A program made the translations under genes and the position numbers. Source: Incurvaria masculella (lineage: Eukaryota > Arthropoda > Insecta > Lepidoptera > Incurvariidae). Taken from it: 64,000 nt of DNA. This document shows positions 31,887 to 42,681 of the stretch, in pieces. The stretch spans positions 3,973,001-4,037,000 of the forward strand of contig OX335660.1 of NCBI GenBank assembly GCA_946894095.1, given 5' to 3'. The notes under the pieces are model-generated. The model was not told the origin of the DNA. It ran no database searches and saw only the letters and a program-made list of their open reading frames with translations. The number at the start of each line of letters is the position of its first letter. Within the stretch, counting starts at the first letter, position 1.

Positions 31887-32279
31887 AGTCCGTACGCCTT
31901 AATTTTTACTATTACAATACGTATATTTTATATAATTACTATACGTTAGTATTTGGCGTCACATAACTTTAAATCTGAAAAAATATATTTTGCGAACGCA
32001 TCCATGCTCTGGTAGCGTGCAGCCATCTATCGCTTGACATTGCTCCAATCGTTTCGTATGTCACCAACGCGGCGTCACACAGAAAAATCAAAGCAGCAAA
32101 AATCGGGACAAGATCTTCGCAGTCATGATGTTATCCGAATAACGGGCCAAGGTCCGAACATTGATTACAATAAAAAATATAATACACCGAACCGCACTTT
32201 AAACTGGCAGGGCCCTCCTCATCCAGGCGGCGAGAGGAGAGAAGGTGTCGACACGCGGGCCGCCATACAATGCAAGAAT

Positions 32280-32534
32280 ACAGGACCAAAGGAAAGAGTA
32301 CAAACAATCCGGGTACCGAGAGTTCTGAGCAATGTTATGAGACCAGGCATGGTTAACTACTATTTTGAGACGTTTCATATTGTGAATAAATTAACGGTTC
32401 TAAATCAATTCAACCTGTTTCCATTCGGTACGGCACCATTTAGCTTTACTAAAATTATGAAACTAGTAATGGCTTATCTGAGATATCAAGGTTTTTTTGG
32501 TCGCGATTTATTTGGACGATATATTGTGCAATAA
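32280..32534 (+). pseudogene. DIRS-type reverse transcriptase scrap
   Basis: The end of an open frame (32034-32534) reads NLFPFGTAPFSFTKIMKLVM and AYLRYQGF, resembling the LPFGL..AP..FTK.....AYLR.QG block of DIRS-group RT. No YxDD motif follows before the stop. The first half of the frame shows no domain. Confidence 0.5.
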
Positions 32535-33184
32535 TCTCTCACCACCTTGTCGCGGGTCTCATTGTTTTTTTGGTCTGCTCGCCGTTTAACGGGTTACAGT
32601 TAGTTACCTGTCAGTTAACTAACTGACAGATAGTTAACCAACAGATAAGTAACTGGCAGACAGGTAGAAATGAGCTCCAGGGTCGTAGGTAGGTGAACGT
32701 GATTCGTGCCCCTATGTCATATTCAGATGTATGCCATCAATCAAACACAGTTGTAGGTACAATAAGAAGTTTATATTCTCTTAGATAATTACATCACACA
32801 GATGACAATTTGGAGGTTACTTCGCTGATATAAAATAGAATGTTTTACATATGAAGGGGTCAGGGAAAAAACAGCTTTTGTCACCTAATGAACAAACTGA
32901 GATATCACCAATTAAAAGTTAAGATCTTAATAAAATAGTGTTATTTATACCCAAATAAATAAGAAAAGCTTTTATAATTAAAAGTATGTTTATTGTTAAT
33001 GTAATTGTTATTATTTTTTATTTTGACTTCATATTAGCTAAGAGTTATAATAAAAAATTGTGACTAAGTCAGAATAATCAGGTGAAAATCATCCTATGTC
33101 CACCAACATCAGGGGAAAAACAATTTGATGTCCAAGAAATAGACAAAGAAATTTGTAAAGCATGAGTACAATGCATGTCACAAT

Positions 33185-34456
33185 CTAATTATTGTATTTA
33201 AGGTTGGAAAAAAACTTTTTTGCTGTCGGTCCACAAAATTTTGATAGAGACTGTACATCCAGGAATTTTGCTTTACTGATCGGTAGAATGTCCTTGTAAG
33301 CTTGTTCAGGGAGAGCAAATTCTCCGGAATTAGGGATGTCTTCACAGGAAGATAAGTTTACTCGTCTTCTCTTTGCATCCAGCATAACAGAGGAAGTCCA
33401 GTGTCCATTATAAGAATCTCTGTAGAAAATGAGACGGGGATGTGTAATCTCAACTCTGATCTCACGTATAGGTCTAGAAAGAAATGGGCATGTCTTTTTA
33501 TACTTTGGTGCCAAAAACGAGGTCCAAGATCGGACTAAAGGCTGATCAACATCAATAACTTGAAATGGTGTAGGCTTTAGACTTGACTCGGACACTACTT
33601 TTCTCCAATCATCTGGTGTTTCACATGGAGCCTTCTGATTGATAAGTGCCATGTTTTTGTCGCATTCTAGGTACGAATGACCTCGAATCGGAAATACTAT
33701 TTTTATTACATCCAAACGTTTGGCTGTGTGAACCACATAGTGTATAAATCTGAACATGCAGTAATTTTTATTTTGCCCACCACATGAGTCGCAGAATATT
33801 ACCAACTCTCTGATATTCGCTTTGAGTTTTGTGAAGATATAATTATGTAGGAAAGAACAAACTTCATCTGCTCCTTTTTTAGCTATGGTCTCATCGTAGC
33901 AGTAAAAATAGGAATCTGAAGAAGCCAGAGCGTGAATGTTGAATGTATTGAAGGTGAGCTGTCTCTTATAGTAGGTTTCGTTAGTGGTTATGTTAGGCAT
34001 GCTTAAATTTTTTTGATAATCCATGGCGATAGCCTCTCTTTTCAAAGAAGATAGGCAGTGAATCCTGCTTTCTCTTTTTTTACGATAAAATGTCTCTGCT
34101 TTTATCTTGTGTACTTTATTTTCAGTTTCTAAATATTTTATCTTCTTCTCAATACCAGGCTTTTCTTCACTGTTAGATACATTCTTCAAGTCTACTTCTA
34201 AGCCCTTCAGTTTAGCCTTAAATTCGTCGCAATGTCCGCATGTATCTGACCTCGGATATCCAAAACCAATATTGAAGTTATTAACAAAAATAGTTCTGTA
34301 CGACTCATAGGACAATAAATCTTTGTATTGAAACAAATTGTACATTTTTTTTATGTTTAATTCTTCAGGAAGATATATTTTTGAGGATTCGTGAAGGCTG
34401 TAATGGCTTTTACGGCCACGAAAGGACCTAATGTGCTCCATTACTTTATTTTTCAA
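33185..34456 (-). CDS. Candidate transposase, main part (DUF7869-like)
   Basis: This is a 423-codon frame that opens with TTG at 34456, so the true start is in the upstream frame (34453-34962). It contains a C-X2-C pair (DTCGHCDEF, Cys73/Cys76), a charged helical stretch (~85-130), and then a segment with three conserved acidic blocks: YCYDETIAKKGADEVCSF (Asp188/Glu189), LVIFCDSCGGQNKN (Asp223) and FPIRGHSYLECDKNMALI (Asp266). This order fits an RNase H-like DDE/D fold and matches what I recall of DUF7869 proteins of arthropods. Where relatives tend to read IE(K/R) after CD..., this copy has INQ. TIRs around it argue that it is a transposase. Function is inferred, not shown. Confidence 0.6.
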   Translation of the reverse strand: MKNKVMEHIRSFRGRKSHYSLHESSKIYLPEELNIKKMYNLFQYKDLLSYESYRTIFVNNFNIGFGYPRSDTCGHCDEFKAKLKGLEVDLKNVSNSEEKPGIEKKIKYLETENKVHKIKAETFYRKKRESRIHCLSSLKREAIAMDYQKNLSMPNITTNETYYKRQLTFNTFNIHALASSDSYFYCYDETIAKKGADEVCSFLHNYIFTKLKANIRELVIFCDSCGGQNKNYCMFRFIHYVVHTAKRLDVIKIVFPIRGHSYLECDKNMALINQKAPCETPDDWRKVVSESSLKPTPFQVIDVDQPLVRSWTSFLAPKYKKTCPFLSRPIREIRVEITHPRLIFYRDSYNGHWTSSVMLDAKRRRVNLSSCEDIPNSGEFALPEQAYKDILPISKAKFLDVQSLSKFCGPTAKKFFSNLKYNN

Positions 34457-34962
34457 ATCTTCTGTGAGCTTCCTTGGCCTGTTGTTGTGCCTCGCATGTC
34501 TAATGGCGCATTTCCAGTCTCTTGCAAAGACTTCTTCAGAGTTTTTAACCTTTGTTGAGAAATGCCATGTATAGCCATGAATGCTTTAAAACAAACTGGA
34601 ACATCTTTCGTTTGAGTGTCATCAGTGATTCTTACCCGGTATACATAGGTTGCTGAATGCAAATTAGCATCGTCTTCGGCTTTCCTTGGACGTCTTCTTT
34701 GTACCTCATAAACTGTGATGAGACCACTTAAATATAAATTTTGGCCATCACGGGTCTGCATGAGATTAAAATCTCTTAGAATTTTGTTTCTTTGTTCTTG
34801 TATGACCACATCAAAACACTTGTACCGCTTACAATTACAGTTTTCTCCCATCTCATGACTTTGCACTTTTATCTTCTTGTTAACTTCTGATATTCGACCG
34901 AATTTTTTTCTCTTTTTACTAGACTTTTCACACCTCAAAACATTACACTCTTCGTCGGACAT
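34453..34962 (-). CDS. Candidate transposase, N-terminal part in another frame
   Basis: ATG at 34962 starts 169 codons. A Lys/Arg-rich N-terminus is followed by CNCKRYKC (likely metal-binding), an Arg-rich middle, and VCFKAFMAIHGISQQRLKTL near 125-145, a helical segment typical of the family. The frame ends TGA at 34453-34455. The neighbouring frame already reads a plausible continuation (RPRKLTEDL) from about 34490, so one single-base indel near 34490-34500 separates the two parts. Either this copy is mutated or the two parts are joined by splicing or recoding. Confidence 0.6.
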   Translation of the reverse strand: MSDEECNVLRCEKSSKKRKKFGRISEVNKKIKVQSHEMGENCNCKRYKCFDVVIQEQRNKILRDFNLMQTRDGQNLYLSGLITVYEVQRRRPRKAEDDANLHSATYVYRVRITDDTQTKDVPVCFKAFMAIHGISQQRLKTLKKSLQETGNAPLDMRGTTTGQGSSQKI

Positions 34963-35274
34963 TTTGCGTAAAAACTCACAATTTCAACAATTTCGAGCGC
35001 TCCTGGAAACGAAAGAAAATATAACCTTAAAATCTTAAGTCACTGTCAAAGTCGACCATGGACAATGGTTGTTTTTTTCCTGAACGCTTCTGACATTGGT
35101 TGTTTTTCCCCTGTACCGATATTTTGTAAGCTTGAAAACGCAGTGACTATGAATGTTATTGCCCTGTTGTTTTTCACAGAACATAGTGACAGGTATAATC
35201 ATTCAGACTGCATTGCCAGTTGAAAAAATATAAAAATGTGACAAAAGCTGTTTTTTCCCTGACCCCTTCATATG

Positions 35275-36479
35275 ACATGGTTTTACAGTGTGATTAGAGA
35301 TCTAGGAAACTAACAAGGTCTGCATGCTCGGTGGTACTTAGCTTTGATTAATGTTGGTATGCTGTTTCCCCCCCCGGATTTCTACTCTTGTTGGTTCAGC
35401 TCCAAGAAGCCGGTGAGGCCGTCAACTTGCCGATGTGAAGATGCAGCGAGAGAAGCTCGCATGTGCCTGTGATGTGGTTTCTTGGACGAAGTTATGGTGT
35501 GAAGATCAAGTGCTATATTTCTCTTGATGTTAGGGTACTATGTGGAATGTTGTTCATTCAACGTCGCATTCGTAGAATGCGTTTTGATGTTCATTATATC
35601 CATCGGATAAAAGAAGTTAGGCGTAGGTTAAAGTTGATTACAAAGATGGGTCAAAGATAGGTAAAAAGGTATGTAAAAAGAAAGAAAAGGTATTTAGGTG
35701 TATATAAGGAAAGGCCGCCATCCTGTCGACCGCAAGTTGATTTGTTGTTATTGATACCGCATCCTTTCCTGACCGCCTCGATTTGCGAACTTTTAATGCA
35801 TCGCGTGTTTTAGCTTTTGGTTAAGCGCTGCAAAGCGCGAAGTGAATGATTACCGCGACTATGTGTGATTTGCTTTTCAAGCCATCTCTGGTGGGCAAAC
35901 GTCGCAATAATGCGTTTTTCATTCGCTTTGACAGTTAACTCCTCGCCAATTGACAGGAATTGTTGTCTCGCTCTGACCTTACAGTCAGAGCGAGACACCA
36001 AGTGTCGTTTCCATGACGACAGACATGTTTTGGATGCGTTCGAAAAGTTGATTTCCGGATTGTTACATTTTATGACGAGATAATTTAATAGAAGGATGCG
36101 TTCATTAATTGACTTGTTAAAATATGAGTAGAATTATCTTGTTATTATTTGATGTTTACATGAACGTTATTTTCTTCGGAAAATAACGTGACAACCTCTT
36201 ACCGTCATACACGAATACAGATGGTGCAGTCTGTTTAGGACAATAAGTGGAAATCTGTTATTGGCTTATTATGTTTTGCATTTTGAGCAAAATTTGGGAT
36301 CTCTGACAAGAAATATGGGCGTGATCTTCTTTCCCCGTTTGTATGGGGAGATGATGGGCCACCTTAAAGTTGTAAACGTAATGGGCAGTTAGTGCATGAA
36401 AGCTTTTACTGCTATGAAATGTCCATAAATCTTTTACTCATCATAATAATTTTCGGAATGGTAAATTATAATTTGGTTT
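35275..36479. other. Unassigned stretch
   Basis: No recognised gene. A 14-bp perfect hairpin TGTCTCGCTCTGAC lies at 35964-35997 (6-base loop). A TATATAAGGAAAGG motif near 35700 could be a core promoter of an unrecognised LTR, but no matching second copy is seen. Confidence 0.35.
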
Positions 36480-36969
36480 CATTTTATTTTATTAATTTTA
36501 CAAAACCTTCACTTTCTTATATTTGCAATGGCTGACTATCGAGTATAATCATTTTCAAAACTGATCCATCGATAGGTTTTGATTCTGCAGCTGACAAAGC
36601 TGACCCTGTTAAATGAAATGGTCTCGATTTGTTTTTCGAGGTAACTGAGTAAGAGGGCTCACCTGTATTTTGAGTGTTATCGCCTATTTCTTGACTGATT
36701 GAAGGTTCTGGCTGCTGGACAACTATGTTTTCTTGCTGTGTTAGGGTTGGGGATACTCCGTGTGTAGGTACAGGTATTGGATGTATCGGCTTGTCGAAAG
36801 GGTCACATTCAAGCAAAACTGTTGCATGTCGACTCTTAAGGTGTTTAATCATGTTGCTGGTACAAAAGTACTTTTAGGACTCTTTGCAGACATTGCACGT
36901 GACTGATTTACCTCCTGGATTTTTTAAGTGCTGCCAGATTATGGAACGTGTAATTGCAGGACGAGGCAT
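36480..36969 (-). pseudogene. hAT transposase N-terminal remnant with BED zinc finger
   Basis: ATG at 36969 is followed by a BED-type finger: W..L, then CNVC, an in-frame TAA, and MIKHLKSRH with the two His ligands. An acidic/Pro-rich linker and LKMIILDSQPLQI follow, then a stop and ESEGF, as at the start of the hAT catalytic region (D.QPF...E..GF). Coding ends near 36480. BED fingers bind the element ends. Two stops and the loss of the catalytic core make it dead. Confidence 0.7.
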
Positions 36970-38262
36970 TTTTTTACCTTAATGAACAATACACAAACAA
37001 AAGCAATGAAATAAACTATTTAATTCATTCAGATGATAATGAGGTGATCATATTTTATACAATGACTCGTGCCTGTTTTCTCAGTCAAATTAAGATTTTT
37101 TTTCTGGAAATTTGCACGTTATAATATAAACCAACTGAGAACTACACCTGAACATTTTTTTGATAACTTAACTTATATCGATGATATAAGTATAGTTTCT
37201 AATTAAAATAGGTGTACTTTCTTATACGGCGCAACCGATCAACACCATCGCCACAGCGGCTGCGCACATCGTATTCGAGCCGTAGGCGCATACAAACGCC
37301 GTCGCCGACACCGTCGCCGACGCCGACGTTGCCACCACCCTCATCGCCCGAGGCGGAGCAGAATGCAACCAGGCAGGACGTTCCGCGTGATGAACCATAA
37401 GGTATGCTAACATATCGGTGTTACGGCACCTCCGTATCCGACCATTGTATGCTATACGAGATTAGTGACAATACCCCGACCTCAGACGTGATCTCTGGCG
37501 GAGGATTGTAATCTCGGATGCTGCACGCGATGCAACAGCTAGCAAAGCAGTACGTGATACTGTGACAGGTTGATAATTGTGGATATTTATATGCAGGCAC
37601 AGTACTTACATATAACACACTAGCAATTCTTGATAGCATTGGGCGTACTAAATTCACATCTAATTCATCAAAGTTGTTGAGCGTCCAATAATAACTTTTT
37701 GAATAGAACCAAGAATACAAGGCGAGCTTAAAGGGGACTTAAATTACGAGGAATTATTCCTAAAAACAGTGATGTATACAATTGCAGGTCACGAATAATC
37801 TCCGCTTGGCCAGGTCAACCAAGCTTCGGTCGAAAAGCAGATAGAACAGGAGGCCGTTAACGGCTCAGAGGATCACGATCTTCAGGCAGAGGAACTCCAA
37901 GCCCTCAGAGGAACAGTACAGGAGATTGAAAAATTTGGACCGGACGTTCATAAGGATATAACACTCCGTAGGACACCAATAGTTCAGACGGGCATGAATA
38001 AGGAAGAGAGAGAAAATATGTATATGTGGGTCCATATATGAACATTTTACTTGATCAAACTCTCATAACAGGGAATTACCTCTCGAACAACGAAAGGTCT
38101 GTTTTGCTAGCGAGCGTGCTGTTGGTCTGAATGATGTCATGGCTGAAAGGCTACACTGCATTGATGAGAGAAATGGCGTTTGTGGCGAATTATGTACATA
38201 TTTTAAGATATTTTTGATTATGAAATGAATTTTATATCATATTTTATTAATTACTAGCAGCC
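36970..38262. other. Mostly unassigned, two weak coding-like stretches
   Basis: 37212-37400 has an Arg/Ser then Pro/Thr-rich open frame (low complexity). 37797-38041 is an ATG-less open frame with AVNGSEDHDLQAEELQAL character, just after a possible acceptor (ACAATTGCAG, ~37785). 38073-38228 holds another ~50-codon open stretch after AACAG. No domain is recognised. They could be scraps of a spliced gene. Confidence 0.25.
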
Positions 38263-39680
38263 CGTCCCGGCTTTGCACGGGCATAATGTCATTTAAAAAA
38301 ATATTATTTTGACACAATGATACACAAATAAACCATTTTTACGTAGAGTTCCTACATTGAGATATTTGAAATAAAAAAAACTTAGATATTATTATTACAT
38401 CATTATTAGATATTAGAGAAATAATAAATTCCAAGTGCTATAGGGAGAACCGCGGCCTCCGAGGCACGCTCCCGCCGCCCCGGCCGGCCGGTACCGCCGC
38501 AAACACTACATCCCGCAATTTTTAAATCTATAATATCTTCGAAAATATTCATTTAAATCATATGCTGTAAACTGCCGTATAGATCTATATTAAATCAACA
38601 ATGTATTTGAGGTATTGAATTGGATAAGGATTAATGCTGTATTGGTTAAAATCGCTTCGAAAATTAGCCATTATTTGTCGTAAAAAGTAAATGAGATTTT
38701 TTTTTTATTGTGGGATATCCATAAGAGATAGATATATACCATCGCGGAGTTTTCTGTAGACCTTTTCAATGTATACAATACTTAGTACATTATTTTGATA
38801 AATCTCTTAGGGTTCAAATCAGCCTGCGTTTGCAATGTAAGCGGAAAAAAATATTTTTTTACGACATCACATCGGAAACCTCAAAAATAACAGTATTTCT
38901 CCAATATTTAATGGATGTTATTATACATATAAACCTTCCTCTTGAATCACTCTATCTACTACAAAAAACCGCATCAAAATCCGTTGCGTAGTTTTAAAGA
39001 TTTAAGCGTACATAGTGGTTGCGCCATTTAATGAGATTTATTAATTTTTACACGCCAAGTCAAATCCTTTCTTTTGAATTGCATTCGATTGACACATTGG
39101 ATTCCTTTTCCCTTTCCACTCCTGCACAACCTCATCGAGCATAGGGGAGACGGAATATATCTGCTTCGCGCCATCGAGAGGAGCCGAGTCGCCATGTTCA
39201 GTTGCACCACGCACCGCGCTCGAAACGCTGCGCTCGCGCCGCTCCGCAGACATTTTTTATTACGAGTTTTCAAACCGCCACCGCATCCTTGTGCACAAAA
39301 ACAGTTAAAACCAGTTTTGGAACAGTGAATCCTAGTGCCTGCAGCTGCAATATCACGTCACCACCGCTTCACCACGACCCGCCGACGACATCTCCGCTGT
39401 GTCGCCGTCCCGCCGCTTCGCCGCAAGGTATTGTGCACCAAATTTTCCTCTCGGTTGTTTCATAACCCAACCGCTCCTCAGCCGCCGAGATTCACCCCAT
39501 AACTACCCCCTGATGTGTCAATCGCAAATACCGCAATACAGTCCACCAATTCAAACTTTTCCCGCCATTGTTAATTTTTTAATAAATCATCAACCGCACG
39601 CGCAACCACATAGGGATATAGTGATATAGGGACAGAGAAAGCGACTTTGTTTTATACTATGTAGTGATTTGGTATAATTG
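38263..39680. repeat. Widespread insect interspersed repeat, split by a solo LTR
   Basis: It starts AGCAGCCCGTCCCGGCTTTG (38268 on). It later contains AACCTTCCTCTTGAATCACT and AAAATCCGTTGCGTAGTTTT (38930-39010), and resumes with GAAAGCGACTTTGTTTTATA (39636 on). I recall these blocks as one repeat seen in many insects. The solo LTR at 39016-39608 interrupts it. It has no gene. Confidence 0.6.
39016..39608. repeat. Solo LTR (593 bp) with 5-bp target duplication
   Basis: It begins TGGTTGCGC and ends GCGCAACCA (9-bp terminal inverted repeat), and is flanked by CATAG at 39011-39015 and 39609-39613. TG...CA ends and a 5-bp duplication fit BEL/Pao or Copia elements. No internal region is present, as expected after LTR-LTR recombination. 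Short open frames inside are not supported as genes. Confidence 0.8.
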
Positions 39681-42355
39681 TTTGTTTTTCACTGAGGTGT
39701 TTTCATTTTGCATGAATGATATTATTTTGATTGATTTTGCATGAATGGTATTGAAATTAATAATGAAAACGATTTTAACATTATAAGGGTTTACATTTGA
39801 GAATATTTGCGGGCATGTTGATCCGTATTTTTATGATTTGAAAGTTATAAATGAAATATTTTTTATTCGGAACGGTGTATCGATGGTCGCGGCTATTCAC
39901 TGTAACCAATTCTCTCATAATCAAATCTGTGAATAAATAGGCTGGCGCATTCGAATTCAGGGGAGTCCAGGACAAGTCGCGCGGTGGATTTTCAGTCCAC
40001 ATTTTAAGTTCTCGGGGAGAAATTCGTACCTGTAAGAAGCGACACGGGACGTCGGGTTTTCGACTTACAGAAAATTCGCGGGGTGTTAACTCGAAGTCAC
40101 CAAATTCGAAGAATTATTCGTGTTTATTTCTTTGGAAGCTTATAGCTGCCTCGAAGGCGTTTGCTCCACATTTAAATATAGAGATAGTGAGATTTTTATT
40201 TAATTTGTGATTTTAATTGCAAGACCATTAAATGTAAATTTTGGATTAAGGTTAAAGTGATTTGTGTATAAATCTATTATTTCGGGCGTGTAAAATATAT
40301 CTAGACTATAGACTTTTATTGAACGAGCGAACGGAGGTAGCAGATTTCCAGACCTCAGACCAGACAGCAGATTGAACGCAAATCGATATGTTTCTTTGAA
40401 CAGTAATTACTGAATAATGTATTGCAAAAATCCATTGTGTACCGGTGTAAAATGTTGTATGTCTTTATTTTCCGAGCCTTATTTTGTTTTAGATATTGTG
40501 TTGTTTTCTGCAGGTTTACAGATTTATTTCGGTTTATTAATTTTGCCGTTTTGTTAATTTGCGTTTGGACTGTCGTGTGTAAAATAAGTCGATGCGGAGT
40601 ACGATTAGAGTTTTAGAAAAATGTTATTTAGAGAAATAAATGTCAATGGAAATTGTTTGAATATTTTATTTAAATATGTGGATGTATAGTTTTACTGAAT
40701 TGAGAGATAGAGTGTGTTTGAGCGGATTCAATGGGATAGTTTTATTTGATATTTAGTGTGAACTAGTATTTTCAAATAGAATGTTCAGAGAAGTACGAAC
40801 GATGGGTATGTTTGATTAGGTTTTTTTTCTTTGCTTTGCAATAGTTGAAATATCGTAAATGTAAATGTCGATTCACTTTGCTTTTTTTATTTACCGTAGA
40901 TATGAAACTTGAAGAAGGTTCTATTAATTATTGGGTTAAATCATTAATTTATTAGACTTTGTTTTAAATTGTAAATTATTTAATTAGATTTAACGTATAT
41001 TGCAGATTTCTCTGTGATATTTTATTACAAAATATTCAAGGACAACATCAAATAATTACCTTAATATTTTGATGGTTTCAGCGAGTTGCCTAAGTTGAAA
41101 CTATATAATCTGCTGATGGAAAATAATTATAAACTACATACAAATGCACTAAATAAAATGTGGTTCAAGAAATTAAATACATTTTTTTAATTTAATTTCT
41201 TTTAAGCTTCAAATCAGTAAATTTCAAATCACGTAGATTTTAAAGGGGAAAGGTTTGTGTGTTTCAACCAATATTTTCTGAACATCATATGTTCAATATA
41301 TTCTCTACTCGTTTGAGTTGTCTTCGATCAAGATTTATGTGAGATAATTTTCACAGACATTTTCCAAACGTTTGATTTATTAACGATTATATACTTCCTG
41401 TATTTTATGTTGGTGGTTTTATCAACTTTAAATTGATTCTTGATATTGATTATGAGGTCGGCTACAATTCAATTTAACTGAATTGTAGAATACCTGTCTT
41501 GATTAAAATAAAATGACATGGATTCTGTGGAGATCTCAATAAAATAATAAAATAAATAGAGTTCACCACATTGTTAGTTGACCGTGTTTGATGGCTAATT
41601 ATGGAGATATGAGTGCCTTTTGTGTTCATGGCTTAACAAGATATAGAAAGTCGTTTATGTAGAATATTCTTAGCTTAATAGCGGGTGACTACCACCGTTG
41701 GAACAGGTTTTAAGATGGGAACTTGAAATCTGTAACGTTTGGAGGTATTGGTAACCCTCAAAGCCACACATCTACCCGAGATGCAACGAGACCGGTACTA
41801 CTAGTAAATTGACCATGAATACATGGTGAAATCATGGTTTCATATTGTTCCCAGAGAACAGCTGAAAACCCCATACAATTTCAACGCGAATTTGAGGTTG
41901 GGTCATTGTGTATTTCAGACTATGAAGTTTGAATTGCTTGAATACATTACATAAACAGCTTCCTGAACCATTCCATATTAGGGCACCGTGTCATATAATG
42001 ACCGTGTTCACTAAATCAGCCCAATGTCCGAGGAAATATGCCAAAACCACACCTATTTAATTAATGGCGAGTACAGGCATTTGGAGAGTTTAGCACGCTG
42101 TTGCGTGACGCTGTGACCTTTGTGAGATGGCAGTAAAAATCCAACCCTCCATAGTTGGTATGCCCTATGTACGACAAAACTTCTACAAATGACTATGTCA
42201 TCTCTTCTCTTCTCTACTTATATAAAAGGGAACGTCTGTCCACATGCGAGAGATAATCTCCGTAACCACAAAACAGATCAAGATGCGATTTGAACCAATT
42301 TAAAGAGAACATCGCGGAGACCGCCTTAAGGTACATACCATCACGCTAAATATCC
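39681..42355. other. Long AT-rich stretch without recognised genes
   Basis: No open frame above background and no repeat boundary recognised. A TATATAAAAGGGAACG motif lies near 42220. Confidence 0.45.
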
Positions 42356-42681
42356 TAAGGCGCTGGACACACAGAAAAGACGTAAGACGCAGACGGGGCG
42401 CGGACATTTGTCTCTTCCACGTCCCTTTCATATAAAATGTATAGAAGCGTCGTGACGCAAAACATACAGAATAGACGGGGCGCGGGCGCAACGCTTTTAC
42501 GTCTGCGCCTTTTGTTCAAAACACACAGGAGAGACGGGGCACGGACGCGGCGGGGGCGAAGACGGGGCGCGGGGTGGCATGCCCGCCGGGAGGGGCTCGC
42601 TCGCGTCGCACAGTCACGTGTACCGTCTTGACGTTGAATGGTTGCGTCATGTTTTGAGTTGTTATAATTTTTTTCATAAAA

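Larger units (their letters stand above)
32854..35268 (-). mobile_element. TIR-bounded DNA transposon encoding a DUF7869-like protein
   Basis: The element is 2.4 kb. The ends AAGGGGTCAGGGAAAAAACA (32854 on) and its exact complement at 35238-35268 form a perfect 31-bp TIR. CATATG flanks both sides (32848-32853, 35269-35274), so the target duplication is up to 6 bp, or 4 bp (ATAT) if part is TIR. Sub-terminal copies of GGGGAAAAACAA-like sequence occur near 33112 (plus) and 35096-35113 (minus). One gene on minus fills the interior in two frames. Perfect TIRs suggest recent movement. Confidence 0.85.

Noticed and set aside
31367..31949. Series of similar small proteins rich in Cys
   Set aside because: They are translations of the 155-bp tandem repeat and its period gives repeated frames. 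No start context or domain.
32034..32280. N-terminal half of the 166-codon frame as a gene of its own
   Set aside because: Basic, low-information sequence without a domain. Only its end resembles DIRS RT.
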